This document shows positions 20,676 to 30,208 of a DNA stretch of 44,576 bases, one piece after another (the first letter of the stretch is position 1; each line of letters opens with the position of its first letter). A program made the translations under genes and the position numbers. The stretch covers positions 1 to 44,576 of the forward strand of contig NC_014300.1 of assembly GCF_000196895.1 (NCBI RefSeq), given 5' to 3'. The DNA is from Halalkalicoccus jeotgali B3. GTDB taxonomy: Archaea > Halobacteriota > Halobacteria > Halobacteriales > Halalkalicoccaceae. The notes beneath the pieces are model-generated. The model was given only the letters and a program-made list of their open reading frames with translations. It was not told where the DNA came from and did no database searches.

Positions 20676-20828
20676 CTATACTAAGCGCTGGCCGACTTGA
20701 TCAGTCAATGATTGACGGCTAAGATCGCACTTCTCGCACACAAAGTATCCGTGCTCGTTCCGAACGAACTCGTGATCAGTCGGGTCACACGCCCGCTTCT
20801 TGAATGGTGGATCCTTGCCGAGTGGCAT
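20676..20828 (-). CDS. 50-residue CxxC microprotein downstream of the VirD4-like gene
   Basis: A short gene. It reads MPLGKDPPFKKRACDPTDHEF, then a middle with YFVCEKC, and ends in GQRLV before a TAG. Cys14, His19 and the CEKC pair (Cys32/35) could form a zinc ribbon. The start ATG lies at 20828, 53 bases after the stop of the VirD4-like gene on the same strand, so it may be the last gene of the transfer operon. The flanking 20540-20675 holds nothing else. The function is unknown. Confidence 0.55.
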   Translation of the reverse strand: MPLGKDPPFKKRACDPTDHEFVRNEHGYFVCEKCDLSRQSLTDQVGQRLV

Positions 20829-20880
20829 ACACGCTACACTCGCCGGGAGTTGTTATAGATCAGGATTTGTCACGAGGTGT

Positions 20881-23800
20881 CTATCGGAACTTCGCGAGGG
20901 GACTCTCCTCGGTATCGTCGCTTTCGGTGTCGTCGTCCCCATCGAGCAGCTGGCCGATCGGGGTTCGGTCGCCACTCGGCTCTAGGACTTCGAGCCCGTC
21001 GTCGGTCACGGCGATCACGTCGACCATGTCCCGGTCGATCCGTCCGGGGAGCGCCGGGCGCTTGACCGTCGACCACTCCGAGAAGTCGGATATATCCTTC
21101 TCCGTCGCGGGGTAATCCGTCGGATCGGCGAATACGTCCTCCGGATCAGTGAACGTGGCGAGCGTTTCGTCGTCCGAATCGCGGAGTTCGACGGTCTCGG
21201 TGTCCTCGTGATAGAGCCATACACTCTGGCCGCCAGCGGGTCGATAGACCCGGACGTCGTTGGGTCCGGCCCTCACGTCCCCGTTCGCATTGTAGAGACG
21301 AGAGACCCCCTCATTTCCGCTGTAAGCACGCATACACTCAGGGTACTCGTCGAGACGCCGGGCGATGCTCTCGGCGGTGTCGGGTCGGGCGAGCATGAGA
21401 CAGCGCCGACCGTTCTCGACTGACCGAGCGATGTGCTCCAGCGTCACTCCCGGCGCAGTGTCACCCGTCGAATGTTCGGCTTCGACGTCAACGGTCCCCG
21501 CGCCGCTCAGTCTATCGAGTAGTCCGTTCTCCTCGCGGAATTTCTCGACGAGGGAGGCCACTTCCGCGGGTTCAAGGGTGGGGTTTTCGCGTGCAAGACG
21601 TAGCTTCGTGCTCTCTGGTTCAGCGAGGGCGTCGGGGTCGTCGTCGCCACCTTGCCGAACGACGTGCAACGGGAGGCCGACCGCAAGGAGATTGTCATAG
21701 GCGTCTCGCATGAGCTCGGCGTGAGCCATGCCGCCCGTGTTCTCATTCACTTTGTTGTCCTCGTCGACGGGTGAGAGGAACCGGGCCTTGCCCTCGTCAG
21801 TACACCGAACGTGCAACTCGCCGCGGTGGTCGCGCTCGAGGATGCTTTCGGGGAGTGGTCCAAGTAGTCCCTCGATCTTACTGGGTGTATCGGGGACGTC
21901 GTCGCTCACTCGTTCGACGTACCGGGCGATCCGATCCGAGGCGTCGGAGAGGCTTACGAACCCGTCCTCGTCGCCGTCGTAGTAGCCCGCGTCATAGACG
22001 GCCTGGAGCGCCATGGCCCGAACGAGGGCGGGCGTGTCGTCGTCCTCGTCGCTCTCGTTGGTGCCGTCGTCCTCGCCGGGATAGAGTAACGTATCGGCCT
22101 TGATCTCCGCGCTCGTGCGGGCTTTCTGGCCGTGTTTCTCTTGGGAGTGGGCGATCAGTTCGTCCGTTTCGTCCTCGCCCCTGAGTGGGAGCGCGTCAAG
22201 CGCGGGAGCGAGGGCTTTCACCTTATAGGAGTCCGTTTTCTCGTCGCGGTCGTCGTGGGTCCGCATGTAGAGGTGATACTTCGACAGTTCGGTGAGGTGC
22301 TCGGGTTCAATGTCCGGCGAGTGTTGGGGCGCGATCTCGCGAGCGTCGGCCGGGTCGCCGGGGTCGAACGTCAAGAAGGTCTTACAGTTGCCTTGAATCG
22401 CCCGCTGAACGCCGTCGGGGAGGCCGATCTTGTCGTCGTTGCCCGTCTCGAGGTTCTGGCAGGCCAGCGTCAGCGAGAGCCCGAACGCGCGGGCCTCCCG
22501 GAGGATATTGTGAATCTCACTTTCCTTGCTCACGATCTTGTCGAACTCGTCGATGACGGTGTAGAACTTCGGCGGGTCGGGCTCGTCGTCGGCGTTCGAC
22601 TGCTCGCGAATGGCGATCCAGATTCGCCGAATGAGGGCCGTCGCGATGAGGCGCTTTGCCGTATCACTCGACGAGCGATTACGGACCACGATGATCTTAC
22701 CCTCCCGTACGGCCTCCTCGATCGAGATCGTACTACTCGGGTGGGAGACGATTCGGCGGGTGGTCCCCGACTCGACCCACTCTTTCAGGCGTCGGATGAG
22801 GGGCTCAACACTATCCTGTTCGATGTCCGCGAGCACGCGCTGGGCGTAGTCCTCGATCCATTCGATCCGCTCAGAGGCCATCATGTCGGCGTACTCTTGG
22901 CGGCCGTCCTCGTCGAGCAGCGCGTAGTACATGTCGAGCATGGTCACGTCCCGCTCAGTCTCGATTTGCCACTGAGCAAGGCCACGGACCACCGACCGGG
23001 TAATCCCGCTCATGCGGGCGTGCCAGCCGCCGCCTGAGCCCGACTGTGCGAGCAAGGCCTCCAGGTCGTCGGCCAGCGCTTCGATCGCCGCCTCGGTGCT
23101 CGCCGTTCCGAGCTCGGGATTCTTCAGCGGAACCTCGAGGAAGTTGAAGCCGATCTCGTACTCCGAATCCGCGCCGATGTCCAAATAGAGAAGGTCGTCT
23201 TCGCGACCTTCGGGGATGAGCGAAACGACGTCCTCCGCGTCGTCTCCTTTCGGATCGAAGAACAGCCCGCCGTGGCCGCGTTGCATGATCTGGCGGAAGT
23301 AGTTGATGAGCAAGGTGGTCTTACCCATCCCGGTCGATCCCCCCACGAACTGATGGACGTTCAGGATCTCCGGGTCGACACCCGCCTCAACGCCGTTCTT
23401 GGTCCCCCACCCGTACCATATCGGGTTCGCGGGCTCGTCGTCGGAGAGGAGCGCCCGCTGTTTGTCCTCTAGGGGCGAGGTCGCCCGATCGAGACCGACC
23501 GAATCGAAGTCGAACCGCGGGGTTCGTGGTGGAACGCCCTTCCCCGCCGTCGTCATGCTATAGTCGGCCTGTTGGGTGTTGAGGTCGGTCGGGACGTGAC
23601 ACGCGCCCGTCGCGGTGTCGATCGGCATGAGGATGTTACGGTCGGCGAACTCGCGACCGGCGGCCGATCGAAGGAACTCATCGAGACCCTCGCCGGTCAT
23701 TGGGACCGTTCGGAACCCCTGCCGATTCTTCGAATTGTAGAACTTCCGGTACATTCCGGCCGTGTTCATGACGCGCTGCTCGGCAACCTCTGGATCGTCG

Positions 23801-24624
23801 GAAACGGCGATGATTCGAAAGTTGAGGTGGTAGGCCTTGCTCCCGTACTGGGATTTCACGACCTGATAGACGTCGTCGTTATCGAGATCGACCGTCGTCG
23901 TGTGCTGGATATCATCATCGCCACCTTCCGTGAACGTACTCGCCATCTGCTCTAGGATCGCACCCTTTCTGAGGCTCGCTTTCTGCTCACCCATCTCCTT
24001 GAGCGTGTCCGGGATCCCCGAGAACCAGTTCTTGCTATCCTTCGGGTGACTCGATATCGCTGGGCGGAGGACCATCTGTACCAAAACGTCGGTATCGGCG
24101 AGTTCGGGCGACCCCACCATTTCCGACGTAATCGAGTCGTACGGGTCCTGTGCGAACTCGTTTTGCTCGATTTTGTAGTGCTTGATCGGATAGTAGAAGT
24201 TCTCCTCCATGAGCTCGAGGCGAGCGCCGGCGATGTACTTCCCCGCTGGCGCGTCCATGAAGTGCGGGGTTAACTCCTGAATGTCCGAATCGGGATAGTA
24301 CGTCTGTAGTTGCCGGAGCATCTGGCGTTTCGCGTCCTCAGTACCGGGTGCGAATCGGAATTGAAGGATCTCATCGCTGTCTGTGTAGAGGAGCTCGAAG
24401 GCGTGGGTCGGCGACGTGTTCTTGGTCCGGAAGCGACCGGACCACTCGGCATCATGCAGCGATTTGAGGAGCCGCTCGCCACGCTCGAGGCCGTCGTCGC
24501 CACGGTAGGGGCGAATCCCCAGGATCGGCAGGTCGCCCCGTGCACGGTCGTATAGGTCCGTACTGAGCGCCTCGCTGATCTGGCGGGCTTCGACCTCATC
24601 CGAGCCACCGAACAGTGAGAACAT
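20881..24624 (-). CDS. VirD4/TraG-like type IV coupling ATPase, large
   Basis: A 1247-residue ATPase. The first roughly 400 residues are an N-terminal region without clear membrane helices. The AAA/HerA-FtsK-type core follows, with Walker A GGSTGMGKTTL (Lys near 435), a conserved FFDPKGDDAED segment, and Walker B FYTVIDEFDKI (Asp near 692). Then come FGLSLTLACQNLETG and a GNCKTFLTFDPGDP sensor region. These match the VirD4/TraG/TraD coupling-protein family, which brings DNA to a secretion channel. A C-terminal extension of about 350 residues (beyond 900) is acidic and not recognised. The ATG shares one base with the preceding stop (TAATG). A longer frame extends upstream inside the VirB4 gene but looks like antisense noise. 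ATP hydrolysis should drive DNA movement in or out of the cell. Confidence 0.85.
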   Translation of the reverse strand: MFSLFGGSDEVEARQISEALSTDLYDRARGDLPILGIRPYRGDDGLERGERLLKSLHDAEWSGRFRTKNTSPTHAFELLYTDSDEILQFRFAPGTEDAKRQMLRQLQTYYPDSDIQELTPHFMDAPAGKYIAGARLELMEENFYYPIKHYKIEQNEFAQDPYDSITSEMVGSPELADTDVLVQMVLRPAISSHPKDSKNWFSGIPDTLKEMGEQKASLRKGAILEQMASTFTEGGDDDIQHTTTVDLDNDDVYQVVKSQYGSKAYHLNFRIIAVSDDPEVAEQRVMNTAGMYRKFYNSKNRQGFRTVPMTGEGLDEFLRSAAGREFADRNILMPIDTATGACHVPTDLNTQQADYSMTTAGKGVPPRTPRFDFDSVGLDRATSPLEDKQRALLSDDEPANPIWYGWGTKNGVEAGVDPEILNVHQFVGGSTGMGKTTLLINYFRQIMQRGHGGLFFDPKGDDAEDVVSLIPEGREDDLLYLDIGADSEYEIGFNFLEVPLKNPELGTASTEAAIEALADDLEALLAQSGSGGGWHARMSGITRSVVRGLAQWQIETERDVTMLDMYYALLDEDGRQEYADMMASERIEWIEDYAQRVLADIEQDSVEPLIRRLKEWVESGTTRRIVSHPSSTISIEEAVREGKIIVVRNRSSSDTAKRLIATALIRRIWIAIREQSNADDEPDPPKFYTVIDEFDKIVSKESEIHNILREARAFGLSLTLACQNLETGNDDKIGLPDGVQRAIQGNCKTFLTFDPGDPADAREIAPQHSPDIEPEHLTELSKYHLYMRTHDDRDEKTDSYKVKALAPALDALPLRGEDETDELIAHSQEKHGQKARTSAEIKADTLLYPGEDDGTNESDEDDDTPALVRAMALQAVYDAGYYDGDEDGFVSLSDASDRIARYVERVSDDVPDTPSKIEGLLGPLPESILERDHRGELHVRCTDEGKARFLSPVDEDNKVNENTGGMAHAELMRDAYDNLLAVGLPLHVVRQGGDDDPDALAEPESTKLRLARENPTLEPAEVASLVEKFREENGLLDRLSGAGTVDVEAEHSTGDTAPGVTLEHIARSVENGRRCLMLARPDTAESIARRLDEYPECMRAYSGNEGVSRLYNANGDVRAGPNDVRVYRPAGGQSVWLYHEDTETVELRDSDDETLATFTDPEDVFADPTDYPATEKDISDFSEWSTVKRPALPGRIDRDMVDVIAVTDDGLEVLEPSGDRTPIGQLLDGDDDTESDDTEESPLAKFR

Positions 24625-27600
24625 TAGGTCCACCCCCAGTTGCACGGGTCGCGTCCCTGATCGTCCGTGTAGTTCGCGAGGTACATCCTCGTATCGGGGT
24701 GGTCGGTCGGGTCGTGCTGATAGACAGCGAACTGTCGCGGGTTGATGTCGTCCGACATTTCGATTCTGAGCGGGTACTGATCCTCGTCGACGACGAACAG
24801 CGCTTGACTGTAGCCGTCGCTTTTCTTGCCCATATCGGCGTTCCTGATGTACTGTTGGGACCGAGGAGTGAGGTCGAGGATGTCCGCCCACGTCGGGTTC
24901 ATTTCCTTGGTGTGGTGGTAGAGCTGCATGGCCTGATTATTGTAGATCACTTCGGCGCTCTCGGAGAGTGAGACTTCCGTGCTTCCGTCGTCTTTCGTTG
25001 AGGTTTCGAACAGGTCGCCGATCTCCTGAGTTGCGAGCATGATCCACTCGCCCCAGTGGCGAGCGTGGCGGTGGAGTCGCTTGAAAAAGCCCGCACTCCG
25101 GGGGTTTGACAACATATAGTGGAACTCGTCGACGCACATCGCGGTGTGTCCCTCGAAGGCCTTTTGCTGCTCGTGGAGGTCGGACAGACGCATCATCATC
25201 TCGAGGCCGCCAGCGCGTTGATCCTGCTCTTGGTCTTGGTGATCGAGGTAGATCACGTCGTGATCCATCAGATCTAGGTCCGACCGCTCGCAAAAGTGCG
25301 AGAATCGGCCATCAGGCTCGAACGCCTCGATGTCGTGGGTAATGATATCTCGGGCGACGCCTTGGCGCTTCTCTAAGGTCCCCTCCTCGTTCGCGAGGCG
25401 CTCCCGAACGAACTCGTCGGGGTCGAGCACGATATCCTCGAGGACCTCGATAACGTCGGGGATCGTTGCACTCGGGTTCCGGTAGCTCTCGGGATCGCCG
25501 CGTTCGATCCCCTGCCGGCGCTGGGCCTCCTTGGCCGCGAGCGTCCATGTGTCGCGCTTCTCGCCGATATTCGCGAGGTCCATCATATCGTAGTAGGCGT
25601 ACAGGAACGTGTCGAACCGATTGAGGAACCCGTGCCATGGCGACCCTTTTTTGATATTACGGTACTTCTCAGGCGGGACGTACGGAACGTTCAGCGGGTT
25701 CACGGCCGCGTCCTTTCCGACGCGGATCCACTCGCCACCATAGATATCACACAGGCTTTTGAGGTCCTGAAGCGGCGTCGAGAGGATCATCTTAAACGGG
25801 ATATCGCGCTCGTCGTGGTGTTGCTTGAACGAGTTGACGAGGTGCTGGAGCGAGGTCGTCTTGCCGCTCCCGATAGTCCCGTAAATTCCCATTGAGTGGC
25901 CGTTCTCGAGATCGCCGACGTCGACGCGGGTCGGCTCCCGGAGGTAGTCATGCAGGCCGATCATGGTCCCGTCGGCGTCCTCGCGATTCTTGTACTGATA
26001 GGCCCACTGTCGGGCGAGGGCGTCGGCCCGAAGTGTGACGTTCTCGCCGAGCTCGTTGTTACAGACGGGAATCGACGACTGCCACCCCTCGTCGTGGCGA
26101 TCGTCCATCCGAGCGGTGTCGAGCCCGCACTCGCGTTTCAGGATCATCTCGATATCCTCAATCGCGTCGGTGAGTCGGTGGTCCGAATGGTTCACTTCGC
26201 CGGTCTGTTCGTCCCAGTGGCGCGTTGAGGCCTCGATCGTGACCGAGAGGCTCGCAGAGAACACTGCGAAGTTGGTATCATCGATCGACTCGGCGAACGA
26301 ACTGGCCTCGTCGTACTTCCGCTGCACGTAGTCCTCGAAGAACGTCCCGAATTGCCCCTCAAGGCGGTCTTCCATCGAGTGTTCTTGGTTCTTGGCGGTG
26401 CGCTTCGGGTTCGCCTGCCGTTCGAAGTGGGTCGCGATCTTGACGTCCACTCCCGGCCGGTGGTACTGGTACAGTGGCTCGAGAAACGCCGTCGGGGGGA
26501 CGTCCGGCCAACCCGTGACCTGGAGCGTCGCCGAAAGAGTATCGCCGTCGAGTGTGATCGACCCGTCCGTCTCGGGGTCGAACGTTTCAGGCATGACGAG
26601 GGTCCGGTATTGGTGCATCAGGTCGTCCTCGTCGGTCACGTCGCTGATCCCTTCGCAAAAGTCGACGTCATTCCCTGGGTGTGAGACGTTGTGATTCGGG
26701 TCGCCGGCGTCCTCCGAACCGGGAACGGGCGACTGTCGGACCATATCAGTGAAATGCTTGATCTGCGTAACGTCGTCCGGTCGGTAGGCGTCGGCGATCA
26801 CTTCCGTGAACTCGGCCGATGTGAGCCGCCGAGCCGAGATCCCCTGTAGCTTCTCTAAGCCATTCTGGAGCGATTTGAGGCGGCGATTCAATTCGCGGAC
26901 CATGATCCCCGTGAGGTCGCTATTCTCCCGGAGACGTCGAACGCGGCGCTCCTTGACCGGCTTACCGATGAAATCGAGGTCGGCGAGGCCGCCGTTGATC
27001 CCCGAGAGGGTTCGGGCGGCGTCGAGTTCGTTCGCTTCGAGGACGATGTAGTGCTCGCGCTTCGCGGTCGTGTTCTCGTAGAAGCTCTCAATCGTGGCCC
27101 GTTCCTTCGCGATGTCCGCTTGGACCTCTAGGGGCCACGTATCGGGCTCGTCTCCAGCCTCCATCTCTAGGACGGCCTGTATGGCCTCACGTTCGGTCTT
27201 ATCCACCGACGGGTCTATCTCCCGTGTTGGGGGCTGATCGACTGTTCCAGAGCGAATGGTGGCCCGCAAGCGCCGTTCATGCCCCTTGGCACTCTGTTGG
27301 TGGTCAGTGTAGTCGACCGAGCGGGGGATATCGACCATCATCCCACGTTGATGTGGAGGGAGTGTCGAGAGGACGCCCGCGAAGGCGTTAATGGGGAGCA
27401 GAAGGTCATCTTTCTCGTACATCGCCATGCTCGCCGGGTCGACCTTGATCGCTCCGACGACGCCATGACCACCGTCGAGCTCGACAGCGTGCTCGTGTTT
27501 GAAGGCACGCTGTACGGCCGCGAAGTCCTGAATGATCGTGCCGCGCTCGGGTTCGAACCACTCCGTGATCGGCGAGTGGCTCAAAATACCCTCGAGTGGC

Positions 27601-27716
27601 GAGCCATTCACGAGGCGGTCAATCCGCCCCGGCTTGATGGCCGCCTGAAGGTCGGCGTCGATCGACGGCGTTTCGGTATCAGTCTGTTCGGTCGGTGTAT
27701 CGTCTGTTTTACTCAT
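24624..27716 (-). CDS. VirB4-like conjugation ATPase
   Basis: A 1030-residue ATPase of the VirB4/TraC/TrbE type. The N-terminal 600 residues are the family's non-ATPase part. Walker A IYGTIGSGKTTS lies near 612-622, with Walker B TAMCVDEFHYM (Asp near 862) and the following arginine/Gln region (HWGEWIMLATQEIGDL). VirB4 proteins power assembly of type IV secretion channels and pili. The gene is the fourth of the minus-strand operon: VirB2-like, VirB6-like and VirB3-like precede it and VirD4 follows. ATG 27716 is preceded by a 20-base gap after the VirB3-like stop. The length fits large haloarchaeal members. It lacks a signal peptide, so it should act on the cytosolic face. Confidence 0.88.
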   Translation of the reverse strand: MSKTDDTPTEQTDTETPSIDADLQAAIKPGRIDRLVNGSPLEGILSHSPITEWFEPERGTIIQDFAAVQRAFKHEHAVELDGGHGVVGAIKVDPASMAMYEKDDLLLPINAFAGVLSTLPPHQRGMMVDIPRSVDYTDHQQSAKGHERRLRATIRSGTVDQPPTREIDPSVDKTEREAIQAVLEMEAGDEPDTWPLEVQADIAKERATIESFYENTTAKREHYIVLEANELDAARTLSGINGGLADLDFIGKPVKERRVRRLRENSDLTGIMVRELNRRLKSLQNGLEKLQGISARRLTSAEFTEVIADAYRPDDVTQIKHFTDMVRQSPVPGSEDAGDPNHNVSHPGNDVDFCEGISDVTDEDDLMHQYRTLVMPETFDPETDGSITLDGDTLSATLQVTGWPDVPPTAFLEPLYQYHRPGVDVKIATHFERQANPKRTAKNQEHSMEDRLEGQFGTFFEDYVQRKYDEASSFAESIDDTNFAVFSASLSVTIEASTRHWDEQTGEVNHSDHRLTDAIEDIEMILKRECGLDTARMDDRHDEGWQSSIPVCNNELGENVTLRADALARQWAYQYKNREDADGTMIGLHDYLREPTRVDVGDLENGHSMGIYGTIGSGKTTSLQHLVNSFKQHHDERDIPFKMILSTPLQDLKSLCDIYGGEWIRVGKDAAVNPLNVPYVPPEKYRNIKKGSPWHGFLNRFDTFLYAYYDMMDLANIGEKRDTWTLAAKEAQRRQGIERGDPESYRNPSATIPDVIEVLEDIVLDPDEFVRERLANEEGTLEKRQGVARDIITHDIEAFEPDGRFSHFCERSDLDLMDHDVIYLDHQDQEQDQRAGGLEMMMRLSDLHEQQKAFEGHTAMCVDEFHYMLSNPRSAGFFKRLHRHARHWGEWIMLATQEIGDLFETSTKDDGSTEVSLSESAEVIYNNQAMQLYHHTKEMNPTWADILDLTPRSQQYIRNADMGKKSDGYSQALFVVDEDQYPLRIEMSDDINPRQFAVYQHDPTDHPDTRMYLANYTDDQGRDPCNWGWT

Positions 27717-27736
27717 ATGAGTCGTGTCAGTGTCGG

Positions 27737-28105
27737 TTATCGGTCTCTGCGGCTCGGAAGCGTCGGATCCGAGCGAATCGTTTCACGGCCGTGCCACTCG
27801 GCGTAGCGCGAGCGGAGATACTGGAGGGTCGACTCGTGACTCGGCGTAACGATCGAAGCGAGCAGCGCCGTCACAAGAACGAGGGCGTCGAATACGAGTG
27901 TCGCGACGAGGACCACCAGCGCGACCTGCCACGGGGCGATATTGAACAGGACCACCGACGGAACCAACAGGAGAACACAGACGACGACGAGAACCATTGC
28001 CCACACGGCATTGAACCCCAGCCAATTCGGCATGAGGCTCACATTCTCCATCGTCAGCTGCTCGCCGGTATCCCGCGGGTCGTAGGAGCCACTATCACTT
28101 GCCAT
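27737..28105 (-). CDS. VirB3/PrgI-like two-helix membrane protein
   Basis: A 122-residue protein with two membrane helices (near 33-54 and 59-86), a soluble acidic head, and a basic C-terminus. Small two-helix proteins directly before VirB4 are characteristic of VirB3/PrgI/TrbD, which anchor VirB4 to the membrane. ATG 28105 is used; an upstream ATG at 28123 is possible. The start overlaps the 3' end of the VirB6-like gene by 11 bases. The identification rests mostly on gene order and topology, so treat it as inferred. Confidence 0.68.
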   Translation of the reverse strand: MASDSGSYDPRDTGEQLTMENVSLMPNWLGFNAVWAMVLVVVCVLLLVPSVVLFNIAPWQVALVVLVATLVFDALVLVTALLASIVTPSHESTLQYLRSRYAEWHGRETIRSDPTLPSRRDR

Positions 28106-29621
28106 CCGATCCCTCCGAGCCATCCGTACCGAGGCCGCTGTCGAACGCGCCTTTCTCTTCCATTTTCAGATTGAAGTATCGCTTGCGCTGGGTCGTCGTG
28201 AGACCACCCGCACGGTCGTTCATCTCCTCAAATCGCCGCATTCGCTCTGAACGGGTTGGGGAGACGCCACCGTCAGCCGACGTCTTGCTACTCGAGCCGA
28301 CGCCCGGGTCGTCACTTCGCCATCGGTTGAACCGCTCTTTACCGCTGTATGCAACACCGGCCGCACTCCCCGACGCCGCCGAACCGAGGAACTGAGCGCG
28401 GTTCTTGACGTCCCACCATTTGCCCTGAGCAGCGGCCCCCTTGCGCTTGACGTAGCCCTTGCCCTGCTCTTTGACCCGCTCCGTGTCCGGGGCTTTCTCG
28501 CGAACCTTCGCCGCGACCGCGCTACTGCCGGCGGCCGCCCCGGCCCCAGCGCCGACCGCCGCGATCAGGCGGCCTTTCGAGAGCCACATGAAGATCAGCA
28601 TCAACGGCGGGGTCGCAAGTGCCGACGCGATTAGCCCCAGAGAGACGAAAGCCGCGACGATCCCATCGAACGACAACCCCCAGTCGAGCTGCGAGGCGGC
28701 GAACAGTTGCACGGCGACGGCGGCCTTAGAAATGAGCAGTGCGAGGTGGGTCACATGCAGGTAGCCGCTAAACTTCCCGAATGTCGAGGTCGGAGAGTAG
28801 AGCCATGCCGCCGTGAACGGCATAGAAATCATCGGAAAGAACGCGATGTAGATCCAGATTATCGCGTACAGTAGCCCGGCCCATTTCAGAATGTCCCAGC
28901 CCATTTCGTATAGCCCCATTCCAACGAACGCCGTCGCCAGCGAGAAGTCGAGCAGGCCCATGTTCTCGATCATCTGAGCGGGCGACGCGGCGACGTGCTC
29001 GGTGAACCCGGCGAACAGCTCATGTACGATTGAGAACCCGACGAGGTGAAACACGATCCCGCCGAGAATCGCCACGAACGCGCGTACGCCGCGGCTCAGT
29101 GTCCCGTGCGTACTCCACGGGAACGCCCGAAGGCTGGCGAATGGTGCGGCTCCAAACGACGCGAAGGTGATGATCCCGAACGCGACCGTCGTAATCGGGA
29201 CGGCGATCCCAACATACAGGACCGGGAACAGGATGTCATACGGCGAACTCGTTGGTGTGTGAATCCCGCCGGGGTCGGTCAAGCCGATATCAATCGTCGG
29301 GATGTCAAGGATGAACGTGAATATCGGCCCGAGAGCCATGTTCGCAGCCGCCTGAGCCCCTCCCGTGGCGATGTTAGCCCCAGTGTTCAGAACGCCCTGG
29401 GCGATCCCGATCGGGCCGCCCGTCCCCGTACTGTTCCCGCTCGTCGTGTTGTTCCCACCGACGCCAGGAGCGGTCGGAGCGTCCGAGGGGGTGGCGTTCG
29501 TCGAGTTCGTCGCGTTATCAATGCCAGGAGCGCCCGCTTGCGCAAGCACTCCGACAGCGCCGACGCTACTCGCGAGCAGCGCCACGGTCACAGTCAGCAC
29601 CAAAATCCGACGGCGATTCAT
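28095..29621 (-). CDS. VirB6/TrbL-like polytopic membrane protein
   Basis: A 508-residue protein. It has an N-terminal signal sequence (MNRRRILVLTVTVALLASSVGAV) and an Asn/Thr-rich extracellular segment to about residue 75. About eight hydrophobic segments span residues 90-365. A Ser/Gly/Ala-rich basic cytosolic tail follows from about 370 (RVKEQGKGYVKRKG ... RSERMRRF). This topology and its place before VirB3-like and VirB4 match VirB6/TrbL, the inner-membrane channel protein of T4SS. ATG 29621 is preceded by TTG at 29624. The 11-base gap to the preceding stop supports one transcript. Confidence 0.72.
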   Translation of the reverse strand: MNRRRILVLTVTVALLASSVGAVGVLAQAGAPGIDNATNSTNATPSDAPTAPGVGGNNTTSGNSTGTGGPIGIAQGVLNTGANIATGGAQAAANMALGPIFTFILDIPTIDIGLTDPGGIHTPTSSPYDILFPVLYVGIAVPITTVAFGIITFASFGAAPFASLRAFPWSTHGTLSRGVRAFVAILGGIVFHLVGFSIVHELFAGFTEHVAASPAQMIENMGLLDFSLATAFVGMGLYEMGWDILKWAGLLYAIIWIYIAFFPMISMPFTAAWLYSPTSTFGKFSGYLHVTHLALLISKAAVAVQLFAASQLDWGLSFDGIVAAFVSLGLIASALATPPLMLIFMWLSKGRLIAAVGAGAGAAAGSSAVAAKVREKAPDTERVKEQGKGYVKRKGAAAQGKWWDVKNRAQFLGSAASGSAAGVAYSGKERFNRWRSDDPGVGSSSKTSADGGVSPTRSERMRRFEEMNDRAGGLTTTQRKRYFNLKMEEKGAFDSGLGTDGSEGSDGK

Positions 29622-29632
29622 CAATTACGCCC

Positions 29633-30076
29633 TCAGAAGAACACGACGCACTCAGTCGGGGGCGTGACGGGCATGGTGCCGAAGGCGATCCCAGCGGCGA
29701 CAAGGACGAGTGCGATTAGACCGAATGCGGCCAGCCCGCCGACGAGCATCCCGTTGCCCGCACTCGAGACGCGCCCGGAGACGAAGCCGAAGGCCTTCGC
29801 AGCGCCGCCGGAGAAGATCGCCGTCCCGATCGCGAGCGTCGAGAAGCCGATTACCATCCACCCGAGGCCGACAAAGAAGTTGTACGGGGCCGACTGGCAC
29901 AACTGGACGCCCGTCTCTTGACCACTCTGTTGGGCGAACGCCGGTGAGACGAGCAGTAGCGCGCCCCACAGGACCGGGATAGACTGAATCAGCAACGGTC
30001 TTGCACGAGCAGCGGCTCGCGATTTGAGTCTCTTGGCGGCTGAGTCCGCCACTTCTTTTACTTGTAGTACTTGCAT
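29633..30076 (-). CDS. VirB2/TrbC-like small membrane protein (possible pilin)
   Basis: A 147-residue protein. It has a basic head, a long hydrophobic signal (residues 28-48) ending in the signal-peptidase-like AFAQQ (A46-F-A48), and two further membrane helices (near 72-93 and 112-135). Long leader plus two helices is the VirB2/TrbC pilin layout. It is the first gene of the T4SS-like operon, 11 bases before the VirB6-like start. A TATA-like cttctttatcctt on the minus strand at about 30098-30106, 26 bases before the ATG, points to a leaderless promoter for the operon. The upstream longer frame is not protein-like. Pilin function is inference. Confidence 0.68.
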   Translation of the reverse strand: MQVLQVKEVADSAAKRLKSRAAARARPLLIQSIPVLWGALLLVSPAFAQQSGQETGVQLCQSAPYNFFVGLGWMVIGFSTLAIGTAIFSGGAAKAFGFVSGRVSSAGNGMLVGGLAAFGLIALVLVAAGIAFGTMPVTPPTECVVFF

Positions 30077-30208
30077 CACATGTGTACAAGGGCTCGAAGG
30101 ATAAAGAAGTTTTCTTAGTTGTGACACAAATAATAAGATACACCACAATTAATAGATGTGTAGATACGTGGGGTTGATATGGCATGCAACACAAATCCAT
30201 AACCAGTA
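30077..30208. promoter_or_regulatory. Divergent, AT-rich promoter region of the transfer operon
   Basis: 132 bases of low GC between the divergent 30076 (minus) and 30209 (plus) starts. The minus TATA (tttatcc) lies near 30098-30106. A cacatgtg palindrome lies at 30077-30084, next to the minus start, so a regulator could bind at the transcript start. No clear TATA for the plus gene was found. Confidence 0.55.

Noticed and set aside
24625-24891. N-terminal extension of the VirD4-like gene
   Set aside because: Lies inside the VirB4 gene in another frame and is Arg/Pro/His-rich noise; the ATG at 24624 is a better start.
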